Positions 34,872 through 44,959 are shown, counted from the first letter of the stretch. The stretch: 64,000 nt of DNA from Escherichia marmotae (GCF_002900365.1 NZ_CP025979.1:1922001-1986000), one strand, 5' to 3'. Notes: generated by a model not told the origin, from the letters alone. A program made the numbers and translations.

Positions 34872-35221
34872 TGATTACCGATCGCCATCGCGTCATAACC
34901 CACCAGATTCATGCCGCGAAAATCAGGTTCAGCATCCTGTAAGTCGGATTCCGGTACACCGGTGTTAATGTCGCCACCAGAAAGTAACAGCACGCTACCA
35001 CCTTCAGCAGCGACTTCTTTGCGGATACCATCCACCAGCGTTTTTTGCGCCGCCAGACCATATTCGCCATATTCATTACGCCAGAAATGACCGTGGTGAT
35101 CGTTGGTATGAAGCACCGTAATTTTGTAGGTTTTATCCTGCTCATAAGCCTGGGCGGTTTCACTCGCCAGTGTAAATGCGGCTAATAATGCTAATGCCAC
35201 ACCCCGCTGCAAAAACTTCAT
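34864..35221 (-). pseudogene. ushA: ushA, N-terminal part
   Basis: Starts MKFLQRGVALALLAAFTLASETAQA, a signal peptide of about 25 residues, then the metallophosphoesterase motifs VLHTNDHHGHF, GGDINTG and GNHEF, where the transposon interrupts it after about 119 codons. ATTTCTCTCT/GAGAGAAAT lies before the start. The truncated product keeps only part of the metal-binding domain and cannot be a working nucleotidase. Confidence 0.95.
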
Positions 35222-35441
35222 ATTTCTCTCTCCCTGACCAGATATCAACGTGTTGAAAATTAGTATGACGCGACATAATAGACAAATCTGTGTGTGGTGA
35301 TGGTAAATCTACATACAAAAATGGAAATTCTGTATTAAGCATTGAGACTTCCTTAAGACAGCGCATGCAGGTATGTTAGTCAGGTAATAATCACAAATAA
35401 GATAATTCTTTACATCGCAACCCTGAAAAAGTGACTTTCCT

Positions 35442-36581
35442 ATGGCAATGAGTGAACAAACCCAGCCTGTGGCGGGCGCGGCTGCGTCAACCACTAAGGC
35501 ACGCACATCGTTTAGTATTTTAGGCGCAATCAGCCTCTCGCATCTGCTGAACGACATGATCCAATCGCTAATTCTGGCGATTTATCCTCTGCTCCAGTCT
35601 GAATTTTCTCTGACATTTATGCAGATTGGCATGATTACCCTGACGTTCCAGCTCGCTTCCTCCCTGCTGCAACCGGTGGTCGGCTACTGGACCGATAAAT
35701 ACCCGATGCCGTGGTCGCTGCCGATTGGCATGTGCTTTACCCTGAGCGGCCTGGTGCTTCTGGCGCTGGCGGACAGTTTTGGTGCGGTTCTGCTGGCGGC
35801 GGCGCTGGTCGGTACAGGTTCGTCGGTCTTTCACCCGGAATCTTCCCGCGTGGCGCGTATGGCGTCTGGGGGGCGTCATGGCCTGGCACAATCTATCTTC
35901 CAGGTAGGCGGTAACTTTGGTAGTTCGTTGGGGCCATTGCTGGCGGCGGTGATCATCGCACCTTACGGCAAAGGCAACGTCGCATGGTTTGTACTGGCGG
36001 CACTGCTGGCTATCGTAGTACTGGCGCAAATCAGCCGCTGGTACGCCGCGCAACACCAAATGAGTAAAAGCAAACCGAAAGAAGTGATTGTTAACCCGCT
36101 GCCACGCGACAAAGTGGTACTGGCAGTCAGCATCTTGTTAATCCTGATTTTCTCGAAATATTTCTATATGGCGAGCATCAGCAGCTATTACACCTTTTAT
36201 TTGATGCAAAAGTTCGGTTTATCTATCCAGAATGCCCAACTTCATCTGTTTGCCTTCCTGTTTGCCGTCGCGGCGGGAACCGTCATTGGCGGGCCTGTGG
36301 GGGACAGAATTGGTAGAAAATATGTAATTTGGGGTTCTATCCTCGGCGTTGCGGCGTTTTCCGCCATTCTGGTCTACGCCCAGGAGCTACTTCCGGGGCG
36401 TATCGGCATGGTTTCTGGACTCTTTTTCGGTTTTGCTTTCGGGATGGGAGGCCTTGGCGCAGCGGTTCTGGGGCTTCTCGCTGACCATACCAGCATCGAG
36501 TTAGTTTATAAAATCTGTGCTTTCCTGCCGCTTCTGGGAATGTTGACCATATTCTTACCTGATAATCGGCATAAACCCTGA
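35442..36581 (+). CDS. fsr: Fosmidomycin-resistance-type MFS exporter with a 27-residue deletion
   Basis: 379 residues against 406 in K-12 as I recall. The sequence reads ...GSILGVA directly followed by AFSAILVYAQELLPGR; the intervening segment PFTLILPYASLHWTG...FILAS is missing, an in-frame loss of 81 bp near 36350. That segment forms one transmembrane helix and its loop, so the topology of the C-terminal half would be inverted or misfolded and the exporter is probably inactive. MFS motifs such as GYWTDKYPM and GGPVGDRIGRKY remain. Confidence 0.88.
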   Translation: MAMSEQTQPVAGAAASTTKARTSFSILGAISLSHLLNDMIQSLILAIYPLLQSEFSLTFMQIGMITLTFQLASSLLQPVVGYWTDKYPMPWSLPIGMCFTLSGLVLLALADSFGAVLLAAALVGTGSSVFHPESSRVARMASGGRHGLAQSIFQVGGNFGSSLGPLLAAVIIAPYGKGNVAWFVLAALLAIVVLAQISRWYAAQHQMSKSKPKEVIVNPLPRDKVVLAVSILLILIFSKYFYMASISSYYTFYLMQKFGLSIQNAQLHLFAFLFAVAAGTVIGGPVGDRIGRKYVIWGSILGVAAFSAILVYAQELLPGRIGMVSGLFFGFAFGMGGLGAAVLGLLADHTSIELVYKICAFLPLLGMLTIFLPDNRHKP

Positions 36582-36588
36582 ATTCCCG

Positions 36589-36620
36589 GCAGCCAAAGGT
36601 AAACTTTGGCTGCTTCATTT
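36589..36620 (+). terminator. Terminator after fsr
   Basis: GCAGCCAAAG, a GTAAA loop, and CTTTGGCTGC form a perfect 10-bp stem, followed by TTCATTTT. It lies 8 bp beyond the fsr stop. Confidence 0.7.
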
Positions 36621-36819
36621 TGCAGTAGCCATAAGCCTTTCCTCTTCATACACCTCATCACTTTTCCGATCCGTGCTTTTTTTGCGGCTAATTCCATTTT
36701 TCTGCAAAATTCAACAATTATTCATAAACATCATCAATGAAATTGTCATAAACTATTACCTGTAATTTTGGTTTTCCCGGCCAAAATATGGACAACTACC
36801 ACCAGGAAAAGGAGACGGA

Positions 36820-38496
36820 ATGCATCACGCCACCCCGCTTATCACCACAATTGTTGGCGGCCTTGTGCTTGCCTTTATCCTCGGCATGCTGGCCAATAAA
36901 CTGCGTATTTCTCCTCTGGTGGGATATCTGTTAGCGGGTGTGCTGGCTGGCCCCTTTACCCCAGGTTTTGTTGCTGATACTAAACTGGCACCGGAACTGG
37001 CGGAGCTGGGCGTTATTCTGCTGATGTTCGGCGTCGGCCTGCATTTTTCGCTAAAGGATTTAATGGCGGTAAAGTCGATCGCCATTCCCGGCGCGATTGC
37101 CCAGATAGCCGTGGCGACGTTGCTGGGCATGGCTCTCTCTGCCGTGATCGGCTGGTCGTTGATGACCGGCATCGTGTTCGGCCTGTGCCTTTCCACCGCC
37201 AGTACCGTGGTACTGCTACGCGCGCTTGAAGAACGGCAATTGATAGACAGTCAGCGCGGGCAAATCGCCATTGGCTGGCTGATTGTGGAAGATTTGGTGA
37301 TGGTTCTTACGCTGGTATTGTTGCCGGCGGTAGCGGGGATGATGGAACAAGGCGATGTTGGCTTTGCCACGCTGGCGGTTGATATGGGGATCACCATCGG
37401 CAAGGTGGTCGCATTTATCGCCATTATGATGCTGGTGGGCCGCCGTCTGGTGCCGTGGATTATGGCGCGGAGCGCTGCAACCGGTTCGCGTGAATTGTTT
37501 ACCTTATCGGTGCTGGCGCTGGCATTAGGCATTGCTTTTGGTGCAGTAGAACTGTTTGACGTCTCCTTCGCGCTGGGCGCATTCTTTGCCGGAATGGTGC
37601 TTAACGAATCCGAACTTAGTCACCGCGCAGCGCATGATACGCTGCCGTTGCGCGATGCGTTTGCGGTGCTGTTCTTTGTCTCTGTAGGCATGTTGTTTGA
37701 TCCACTGATCCTGATTCAGCAACCGCTGGCGGTGCTGGCTACGCTGGCGATTATTCTGTTTGGTAAATCAGTGGCAGCGCTTTTCCTGGTTCGTCTGTTT
37801 GGTCACTCCCAGCGTACAGCGTTAACCATTGCCGCCAGCCTGGCGCAGATTGGTGAGTTCGCCTTTATCCTGGCAGGTCTGGGGATGGCGCTGAATCTGC
37901 TGCCGCAGGCAGGGCAAAACCTGGTGCTGGCAGGCGCGATCCTGTCGATTATGCTCAACCCGGTGCTGTTCGCGCTGCTGGAGAAATATCTGGCGAAGAC
38001 CGAAACACTGGAAGAGCAGACGCTGGAAGAGGCTATCGAAGAAGAGAAACAGATCCCGGTGGATATTTGCAACCACGCGATACTGGTGGGCTATGGTCGC
38101 GTGGGCAGCCTGCTGGGAGAAAAATTGCTCGCGTCTGATATTCCGTTAGTGGTGATTGAAACATCACGAACCCGTGTTGATGAGTTGCGTGAACGCGGGG
38201 TTCGCGCAGTATTAGGCAACGCTGCTAACGAAGAGATAATGCACCTGGCGCATCTGAAATGCGCGAAATGGCTGATTCTGACCATTCCCAACGGTTACGA
38301 AGCCGGTGAGATTGTGGCCTCTGCTCGCACCCAAAACCCGGATATTGAGATTATCGCCCGTGCCCATTATGACGATGAGGTGGCGTATATCTCCGAACGT
38401 GGAGCAAATCAGGTGGTGATGGGTGAACGCGAAATTGCCCGTACTATGCTGGAACTGCTGGAAGCGCCACCGGCTGGTGAGGTGGTGACGGGGTAA
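36820..38496 (+). CDS. ybaL: CPA2/KefB-type cation:proton antiporter YbaL
   Basis: 558 residues: about 12 membrane helices (MLANKLRISPLVGYLLAGVLAGP signature at the start) and a C-terminal RCK/TrkA-N domain from residue 415 with the nucleotide-binding GYGRVGS. It resembles the glutathione-gated K+ efflux systems KefB/KefC; the transported ion is not established. Frame intact; GGAAAAGGAGACGG precedes the ATG. Confidence 0.93.
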   Translation: MHHATPLITTIVGGLVLAFILGMLANKLRISPLVGYLLAGVLAGPFTPGFVADTKLAPELAELGVILLMFGVGLHFSLKDLMAVKSIAIPGAIAQIAVATLLGMALSAVIGWSLMTGIVFGLCLSTASTVVLLRALEERQLIDSQRGQIAIGWLIVEDLVMVLTLVLLPAVAGMMEQGDVGFATLAVDMGITIGKVVAFIAIMMLVGRRLVPWIMARSAATGSRELFTLSVLALALGIAFGAVELFDVSFALGAFFAGMVLNESELSHRAAHDTLPLRDAFAVLFFVSVGMLFDPLILIQQPLAVLATLAIILFGKSVAALFLVRLFGHSQRTALTIAASLAQIGEFAFILAGLGMALNLLPQAGQNLVLAGAILSIMLNPVLFALLEKYLAKTETLEEQTLEEAIEEEKQIPVDICNHAILVGYGRVGSLLGEKLLASDIPLVVIETSRTRVDELRERGVRAVLGNAANEEIMHLAHLKCAKWLILTIPNGYEAGEIVASARTQNPDIEIIARAHYDDEVAYISERGANQVVMGEREIARTMLELLEAPPAGEVVTG

Positions 38497-38513
38497 TAAT
38501 ATATTGACATCAT

Positions 38514-38600
38514 TGCCGGATGCGATGCTAACGCATCTTATCCGGCCTACGCGTGCCATCTTCCGTAGGTTGGATAAGGCGTTTACGCCGCATCCGACAG
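38514..38600. repeat. REP pair between ybaL and gsk
   Basis: TGCCGGATGCGATGCTAACG...CTTATCCGGCCTAC and the inverted GGATAAGGCGTTTACGCCGC lie between convergent genes. Confidence 0.88.
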
Positions 38601-38616
38601 TCATCAGTTCGCTGGT

Positions 38617-39921
38617 TTAACGATCCCAGTAAGACTCTTCCAGACTGTCTTCACGCTCCGGCAGCCCGCGTGTTAAGCGTGGTGAATGCTGGTTCAAAAC
38701 CTGATAACTGACGCGGTTAGCGTATTTACACACCTGCGCTAACGACGAATAGGTTAACCAGGTGAATTTATGCTTACTGGAATTTGGCACGTTGGTGCGG
38801 TGATAACTATTGGCGGTAATGTCATGCAACAACGCTGCCAGCGCCCCATCTCCGGCTCCGTTGGTGTTCATGATTTTTTCCGGCCCGCCCATATATGGTG
38901 CAATGTGCGAATAGACACGCAACGGATTCTGGCAATCTTTGTGCCGCATGGCGCGGCTAAACTCATACTGGTTAAATTCGGGTATGGCCCCCGGCAATAG
39001 CGGATGCTGGGTTTTGCGTTTCGCTTCGTCTTCAGTAAAGCCCGCCATATATAAACCAATTGGCCCCGCGGTGCACAGCACCAGATCTACCCAGTCCAGT
39101 GCCTTATCAGATGCCAGCAGCGGATCGCTCTCTCCGGTCAACGCTTCCGCTTCCTCTTCGTTCATCGCCAGAATAGAAACGTGTTCTTTGAGGAACGCCT
39201 GCCACCACTGTGGGTTCTCCGCAATAACAAATTTGGTTCCCAGCGTCAGCACCACCGGCACGTTGTATTTTTTGGCATATTCAATGGCTTTCATGGTCGC
39301 TTCCGGCATCGGTTCACCCGGCTTGCAGCGCACCAGATAGGACGTTAATACCAGCGCCGACGCTCCGGCAATGACATCTTCCGGAATACTTTCCGCACGT
39401 AGCTGGTTCATATGACCCGGGCTGATAGCAAAGGTACGTTCGCCAGACTCACCAATCAGCGTAAAGCAACGACCAATCGGGCCGTCCACCCCTTGCAGAT
39501 AGTTAAGATCGGTTCGACTGGAGGTGTTACACAAGTAACGGTAGGCGTAGCTGCCAATTTCAATATTGCTGCACATTACGCCTAGCAGCACCGAACGGTC
39601 ATCCGCCAGCACGGAGTAATTGTGCATGGTGTTACCAATGGTGCCACCCGCGAACTGATGGGTTATCAGGTTGTTCTGTTTCAGTTCCTGATAAAGTACT
39701 TCGGCAACATCATCTTCAATCACCAGTGAATGCCCGGCGCTTAATCCATAACGCTCAATGAACTCATCATCCACTTTCGCTTCAATATCCACCAGCGTCT
39801 GGTCGATACCCACCACCCAGGCGGCGCTGGTTTCGTTTTCTGGTTGGATTTGCTGCAACAGCGGATCGCGTGCGTTTACAGGGAAGTAATGTTTGGATTT
39901 ACGTTTACCGGGAAATTTCAT
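38617..39921 (-). CDS. gsk: Inosine-guanosine kinase
   Basis: 434 residues, full length. It is a PfkB-family nucleoside kinase that phosphorylates guanosine and inosine in purine salvage. The C-terminal PfkB signature NTNGAGDGALAALLHD holds the catalytic aspartate and anion hole; FAGGTIGNTMHNYSVL in the N-terminal half matches the substrate-binding region. Divergent from aes. Confidence 0.95.
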   Translation of the reverse strand: MKFPGKRKSKHYFPVNARDPLLQQIQPENETSAAWVVGIDQTLVDIEAKVDDEFIERYGLSAGHSLVIEDDVAEVLYQELKQNNLITHQFAGGTIGNTMHNYSVLADDRSVLLGVMCSNIEIGSYAYRYLCNTSSRTDLNYLQGVDGPIGRCFTLIGESGERTFAISPGHMNQLRAESIPEDVIAGASALVLTSYLVRCKPGEPMPEATMKAIEYAKKYNVPVVLTLGTKFVIAENPQWWQAFLKEHVSILAMNEEEAEALTGESDPLLASDKALDWVDLVLCTAGPIGLYMAGFTEDEAKRKTQHPLLPGAIPEFNQYEFSRAMRHKDCQNPLRVYSHIAPYMGGPEKIMNTNGAGDGALAALLHDITANSYHRTNVPNSSKHKFTWLTYSSLAQVCKYANRVSYQVLNQHSPRLTRGLPEREDSLEESYWDR

Positions 39922-40072
39922 GGTTGTTTTTACGGGTGGTTAACTGAGCGGCGAATGTTAACACAATCATGCCTGAACGCGCGAGACGCAGGCAGTTTCA
40001 ATATCAGCAGGTGAGATCGCATTTTCATGGCAGTGGTTCCTTACAATGGCGTTATTTGAAAGGAGTTTTTTA

Positions 40073-41041
40073 ATGAAGACGGAAAACAAATTATCCGTGC
40101 TGGAACTTATTTCTCCTGAAATGAAGGCCGTTGTTAATACTCTTCAGCCCGATTTACCGCCCTGGCCCGCAGCGGGAACGATTACTGAGCAACGGCAGCA
40201 TTACACACTTGAGCGTCGATTCTGGAATGCTGACGCTCCAGAAATGGCAACCAGAGCTTACGCAGTCCCCACGCCTTATGGCCAGGTGGAAACACGGCTC
40301 TACTCGCCGGACGCAGACAGCACCGCGACGCTGTTTTATCTGCATGGCGGCGGTTTTATTCTCGGCAATCTCGATACCCACGATCGCATTATGCGGCTGC
40401 TGGCGAACTACACTCAGTGTACGGTGGTTGGTATCAATTACACCCTTTCACCAGAAGCGCGTTTTCCGCAAGCAATAGAGGAAATCGTGGCGTCCTGTTG
40501 TCACTTCCACCGACAGGCAAGCGATTATCAAATCAATATGTCACGCATAGGTTTTGCCGGTGATTCCGCGGGCGCGATGCTGGCGCTCGCCAGTGCTTTA
40601 TGGCTACGAGATAAGCAGATTGATTGCGGTAAAGTTGTTGGGGTTTTGCTGTGGTATGGGCTTTACGGATTACGAGATTCCGTAACTCGCCGCCTGTTGG
40701 GCGGTGACTGGGATGGTTTAACGCAACAGGATTTGCTGATGTATGAAGAGGCCTATTTAGGTAACAAAGCAGACCGCGAGTCGCCATATTACTGCCTGTT
40801 TAATAATGATCTCACTCGCGATATGCCGCCCTGCTTTATCGCGGGTGCAGAGTTTGATCCGCTGCTGGATGACAGTCGCCTGCTTTACCAGACGTTAGCG
40901 GCACACCAGCAACCTTGTGAGTTCAAACTCTACTCCGGTACGCTACACGCCTTTTTGCATTATTCACGGATGATGAAAACCGCCGACGATGCTCTACGCG
41001 ACGGCGCTCGATTCTTTAGCAATAGGTTGCAACCAGATTAG
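40073..41041 (+). CDS. aes: Acetyl esterase Aes, divergent allele
   Basis: 322 residues from MKTENKLSVLEL, with AAAGGAG before this ATG; an upstream in-frame ATG at 40046 is not used by the family. It belongs to the hormone-sensitive-lipase family: oxyanion motif HGGGF, nucleophile in GDSAG (Ser165), Asp in EFDPLLDD and His in LHAFLH. Aes also binds MalT and dampens the maltose regulon. The end (FFSNRLQPD) is a few residues longer than in K-12 (FFTAQL) and overlaps convergent hemH by 26 bp. Many substitutions relative to K-12 make it one of the most diverged core genes here. Confidence 0.92.
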   Translation: MKTENKLSVLELISPEMKAVVNTLQPDLPPWPAAGTITEQRQHYTLERRFWNADAPEMATRAYAVPTPYGQVETRLYSPDADSTATLFYLHGGGFILGNLDTHDRIMRLLANYTQCTVVGINYTLSPEARFPQAIEEIVASCCHFHRQASDYQINMSRIGFAGDSAGAMLALASALWLRDKQIDCGKVVGVLLWYGLYGLRDSVTRRLLGGDWDGLTQQDLLMYEEAYLGNKADRESPYYCLFNNDLTRDMPPCFIAGAEFDPLLDDSRLLYQTLAAHQQPCEFKLYSGTLHAFLHYSRMMKTADDALRDGARFFSNRLQPD

Positions 41042-41978
41042 CCATCATTTCGATATGTTCCGGTGTAGCATTAAGCGCCGGAATATATTCATATTTTTTA
41101 CCGCCCGCACCGAGGAAGACTTCACGGTTTTGCTCAGCAATCTCTTCCAGCGTCTCCAGACAATCCGCAGCAAAGCCCGGACACATCACCTGAATATGAC
41201 CTACACCTTTTTCTCCGAGCATTTTCAGCGTTTCATCGGTATAAGGCATTAGCCAGGGTTCGCGACCAAAGCGTGACTGAAAGGTCATCATCACTTTTTC
41301 CGGTGCCATTCCCAGTGCTGAAGCCAGTTCACGGGTCGTTGTCCGGCAACGTTGCGGGTAGTCATCGCCTTCATCCGCATAACGCTGCGGAATGCCGTGA
41401 TAGGAGAGCAATAGCAGATCCGGCTCGCCATGTTGCGCGAATGATGCACGAACGCTATTCGCTAAAGCATTAATATAAGAGGGGTCGTCGGCATAATCGC
41501 GAATAAACGAAATGCCCGGAATACTGCGTTTACGCGCCAGAATGCGCGCCAGTTCATCCCATACCGCGCCGACCGTAGAACAGGAGTATTGCGGGTAGAG
41601 CGGCAGCACCACGATATGATCGACATGCTCCGCCAGCAGTTCATCCACCGCGCTTTCCAGTGATGGCGAACCATAGCTCATTCCCAGTGCCACCGGTATT
41701 TCCGGTAAGCGTTGTGCCAGCGCCTGCTGTTGCTGACGGCTGTAAACCATTAGCGGCGAGCCACCTTCCATCCAGACAGAAGCGTACAGTTTCGCCACGC
41801 GCGGCGAACGCAGCGGTAATATCACGCCGCGCAGCAATGGCCACCACAACAGCCGTGAGGTATCAACTACGCGTTTGTCGCTTAAAAATTGTTTCAGGTA
41901 ACGTTTTACCGCTTCAGGAGTGGGGGCATCGGGTGTCCCCAGGTTTGCCAGCAGGATACCGGTTTTTGTCTGACGCAT
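41016..41978 (-). CDS. hemH: Ferrochelatase
   Basis: 320 residues. It inserts Fe2+ into protoporphyrin IX, the last step of haem synthesis. The signature LLSYHGIPQRYADEGDDY carries the metal-site histidine, and FQSRFGREPWLMPYTDE the conserved downstream region. It follows adk on the same strand; the 3' end overlaps aes. Confidence 0.96.
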   Translation of the reverse strand: MRQTKTGILLANLGTPDAPTPEAVKRYLKQFLSDKRVVDTSRLLWWPLLRGVILPLRSPRVAKLYASVWMEGGSPLMVYSRQQQQALAQRLPEIPVALGMSYGSPSLESAVDELLAEHVDHIVVLPLYPQYSCSTVGAVWDELARILARKRSIPGISFIRDYADDPSYINALANSVRASFAQHGEPDLLLLSYHGIPQRYADEGDDYPQRCRTTTRELASALGMAPEKVMMTFQSRFGREPWLMPYTDETLKMLGEKGVGHIQVMCPGFAADCLETLEEIAEQNREVFLGAGGKKYEYIPALNATPEHIEMMANLVATYC

Positions 41979-42112
41979 TACCGCCTCTTATCGATTCAAC
42001 TTGTTGATAATTGTAGCGGAAAAGTGAGGAATAAGAACTAATTGCTGTGAGAGGTATTGCCTGAGGAGGATAAGCAGACCTGCCCGAAAGTAGATCTGCT
42101 GACATGTACCAT

Positions 42113-42142
42113 GCCTGATGCGGCGTGAACGCCTTATCAGGC
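42113..42142. repeat. Single REP element between hemH and adk
   Basis: GCCTGATGCGGCGTGAACGC then CTTATCAGGC forms a long imperfect hairpin directly after adk, and could stabilise the adk mRNA end. Confidence 0.8.
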
Positions 42143-42168
42143 AGAGTGCAAATCAATGGTGACTTAGA

Positions 42169-42813
42169 TTAGCCGAGGATTTTTTCCAGAGCCGCGCGAA
42201 CTTCAGCAACCGGTTTGGTGCCGTCAACTTTCGCGTATTTGGTGTTGCCCGCTTCTGCTTCTTTGGAGTAGTAGCCGATCAGCGGTGCAGTCATCTGATG
42301 GTATTCAACCAGACGTTTACGCACGGTTTCTTCCTGATCGTCTTTACGGGTGGTCAGCTCTTCACCGGTAACGTCGTCTTTGCCTTCTACTTTCGGCGGA
42401 TTGAATTTAACGTGATAAACACGGCCAGACGGCGCGTGAACGCGGCGACCTACGATACGATCAACGATCAGTTCGTCCGGTACGTCAAATTCCAGAACGT
42501 AATCAACATTGATACCCGCTTCTTTCATCGCATCTGCCTGCGGAATGGTACGCGGGAAGCCGTCCAACAGGAAACCGTTACGGCAGTCTTCCTGAGCAAT
42601 GCGCTCTTTAACCAGCGCGATCACCAGTTCGTCGGTGACCAGTTTGCCAGCGTCCATAATGTCTTTTGCTTGTTTACCCAGCTCGGAGCCAGATTTGACC
42701 GCGGCACGCAGCATATCGCCAGTGGAGATTTGCGGAATACCATATTTCTCCATGATGAACTGAGCCTGAGTCCCTTTCCCCGCGCCCGGAGCGCCAAGCA
42801 GAATGATACGCAT
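42169..42813 (-). CDS. adk: Adenylate kinase
   Basis: 214 residues from [16 protein letters not shown]; the frame is open 20 codons upstream, but that start is not used in the family. The P-loop GAPGAGKGT is at residues 7-15, the AMP site includes STGDMLR, and the LID domain is [13 protein letters not shown]. It converts ATP + AMP to 2 ADP and is essential. It lies between htpG and hemH as in K-12. Confidence 0.97.
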
Positions 42814-42943
42814 TGCGAAAATCCCCTTAAAATGTGTCGAATTTTTTGAAAAAGCGATAAACGATACCACCAACAGGCGATTGCCTCAAGAAAGGCACCT
42901 TGGGCTGAAACGGTTAAGGGGGGGATAATTTAAGGAAAGGTGA

Positions 42944-42977
42944 TAAAAAATGCCGGATGACGTTAAGGTCATCCGGC
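42944..42977 (-). terminator. Terminator of htpG
   Basis: On the minus strand GCCGGATGACCTTAACGTCATCCGGC, written in the window at 42952-42977, is a 10-bp stem with a 6-nt loop, followed by ATTTTTT. It lies between htpG and adk. Confidence 0.85.
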
Positions 42978-43032
42978 ATCGTATTCAACGTTCAGGCCGG
43001 AGAAACGCAATCGCGTTACATCCGGTATTACA

Positions 43033-44907
43033 TCAGGAAACCAGAAGCTGGTTCATACGACGAATAAACAGGTTCGGATCTTCCAGCGTACCACGTTCTG
43101 CCAGCAGCGCCTGATCCAGCAGCAGTTCTACCCATTCGCTGAACTTCGCGTCATCTTCAGTATCTGCCGCACGTTTCACCAGCACGTGATCCGGGTTCAG
43201 TTCGAAGATATATTTCACCTCCGGCACTTTCTGACCCGCCGCGGCGAACAGTTTCGCCATCTGGGTGCTCATTTCGTCGGCGTCGGTCGAAACGATCGCT
43301 GGCGTATCGGTCAGACGGTGAGTCAGACGCACATCTTTCACACGATCGCCCAGCAGTGCTTTCACACGATCGATAAACGGCGTCAGCGCTTTTTCTGCTT
43401 CTTTCGTGCTTTCATCGACTTCGTCAGCCAATTTTTCCAGCGACTCATCAACTTTAGACACAGACTGGAACGGTTTACCGTCGAACTCAGTCAGATAGTT
43501 CATCATCCACTCATCGATGCGGTCGGAAAGCAGCAGGACTTCGATGCCTTTCTTACGCAGCAATTCCAGATGCGGGCTGCTTTTCGCTGCCGCATAGCTG
43601 TCTGCGGTGATGTAGTAGATTTTCTCCTGCCCTTCTTTCATGCGGGAAACATAGTCTTCCAGAGACACGGTCTGCGCAGAAGAGTCGGTATGGGTAGAAG
43701 CAAAACGCAGCAGTTTGGCAATCGCTTCCTGGTTGGCGAAATCTTCTGCCGGACCTTCTTTCAGCACCAGGCCAAACTGCTGCCAGAAGGTCTGGTATTT
43801 TTCCGCATCGTCTTTCGCCAGTTTTTCCAGCATTTGCAGAACGCGTTTGGTCAGCGCATTGCGCAGGTTACGCGTTACCGTGCTGTCCTGAAGGATTTCA
43901 CGGGAAACGTTCAGCGGCAGATCGCTGGAGTCAATCAGACCACGCACGAAGCGCAGATAGTTCGGCATAAACTGTTCTGCGTCGTCCATGATGAACACGC
44001 GTTGTACGTACAGTTTCAGGCCATGTTTGTGATCGCGGTTCCACATATCCCACGGTGCCTGCGACGGGATGTACAGCAGGCTGGTGTACTCCTGCTTACC
44101 TTCGACGCGGTTGTGGCTCCAGGTCAGCGGATCGTTAAAGTCGTGGGCGATATGTTTGTAGAACTCTTTGTACTCTTCGTCAGTGATTTCCGACTTGTTA
44201 CGCGTCCACAGCGCCTGCGCTTTGTTGATTTTCTCCCAGGAAATAACGGTTTCGCCGTCTTTCTCTTCGCGTTTTTCGATCTCTACCGGCAGCGCGATAT
44301 GGTCAGAGTATTTGCTGATAATGGAGCGTACGCGCCAGTCATCAAGGAACTCATCTTCACCTTCACGCAGATGCAGGGTGATTTCAGTACCGCGATCTTC
44401 TTTGGTGATGTCGGCAACGGTGTATTCACCTTCGCCCGCAGATTCCCAGAACACGCCGTTTTCTGGTTTTTCGCCTGCCGCACGGGTGCGCACGGTCACT
44501 TTATCGGCAACGATAAACGCAGAGTAGAAACCAACACCAAACTGGCCGATCAACTGGCTATCTTTTGCCTGGTCGGAACCCAGCGATTCGAGGAATGATT
44601 TGGTGCCGGATTTAGCGATAGTACCCAGATGATCGATCACTTCATCACGGGTCATCCCCACGCCGTTATCAGAGATGGTCAGCGTGCGCTTGTCTTTATC
44701 GAAAGAGACACGAACGCGCAGTTCGCCATCACCTTCGTACAGATCCGGATTAGAGAGCGCACGGAAACGCAACTTGTCCGCCGCATCGGAGGCGTTAGAG
44801 ATAAGCTCACGCAGGAAAATTTCTTTATTGGAATAGAGAGAATGGATCATCAGATGCAGAAGCTGCTTCACTTCTGACTGAAAACCACGAGTTTCTTGTC
44901 CTTTCAT
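43033..44907 (-). CDS. htpG: Hsp90-family chaperone HtpG
   Basis: 624 residues, full length. The N-terminal GHKL ATPase domain shows ELISNASDAADKLRF, DNGVGM and GQFGVGFYSAF; middle and C-terminal dimerisation domains follow. It remodels proteins together with DnaK. The promoter upstream has the sigma-32 pattern (44960-44988), so it is heat-induced. Confidence 0.97.
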   Translation of the reverse strand: MKGQETRGFQSEVKQLLHLMIHSLYSNKEIFLRELISNASDAADKLRFRALSNPDLYEGDGELRVRVSFDKDKRTLTISDNGVGMTRDEVIDHLGTIAKSGTKSFLESLGSDQAKDSQLIGQFGVGFYSAFIVADKVTVRTRAAGEKPENGVFWESAGEGEYTVADITKEDRGTEITLHLREGEDEFLDDWRVRSIISKYSDHIALPVEIEKREEKDGETVISWEKINKAQALWTRNKSEITDEEYKEFYKHIAHDFNDPLTWSHNRVEGKQEYTSLLYIPSQAPWDMWNRDHKHGLKLYVQRVFIMDDAEQFMPNYLRFVRGLIDSSDLPLNVSREILQDSTVTRNLRNALTKRVLQMLEKLAKDDAEKYQTFWQQFGLVLKEGPAEDFANQEAIAKLLRFASTHTDSSAQTVSLEDYVSRMKEGQEKIYYITADSYAAAKSSPHLELLRKKGIEVLLLSDRIDEWMMNYLTEFDGKPFQSVSKVDESLEKLADEVDESTKEAEKALTPFIDRVKALLGDRVKDVRLTHRLTDTPAIVSTDADEMSTQMAKLFAAAGQKVPEVKYIFELNPDHVLVKRAADTEDDAKFSEWVELLLDQALLAERGTLEDPNLFIRRMNQLLVS

Positions 44908-44959
44908 GTAGGTCTACCTCAATAATGCCATTTTTAAGGTTAAAAACGGGATGAGGGAG

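Noticed and set aside
43186..44598. 470-codon open frame antisense to htpG
   Set aside because: It is the mirror of the htpG reading frame; its Phe/His/Arg/Gln-rich composition, lack of a ribosome-binding site and full overlap with a conserved chaperone gene argue against a real gene.
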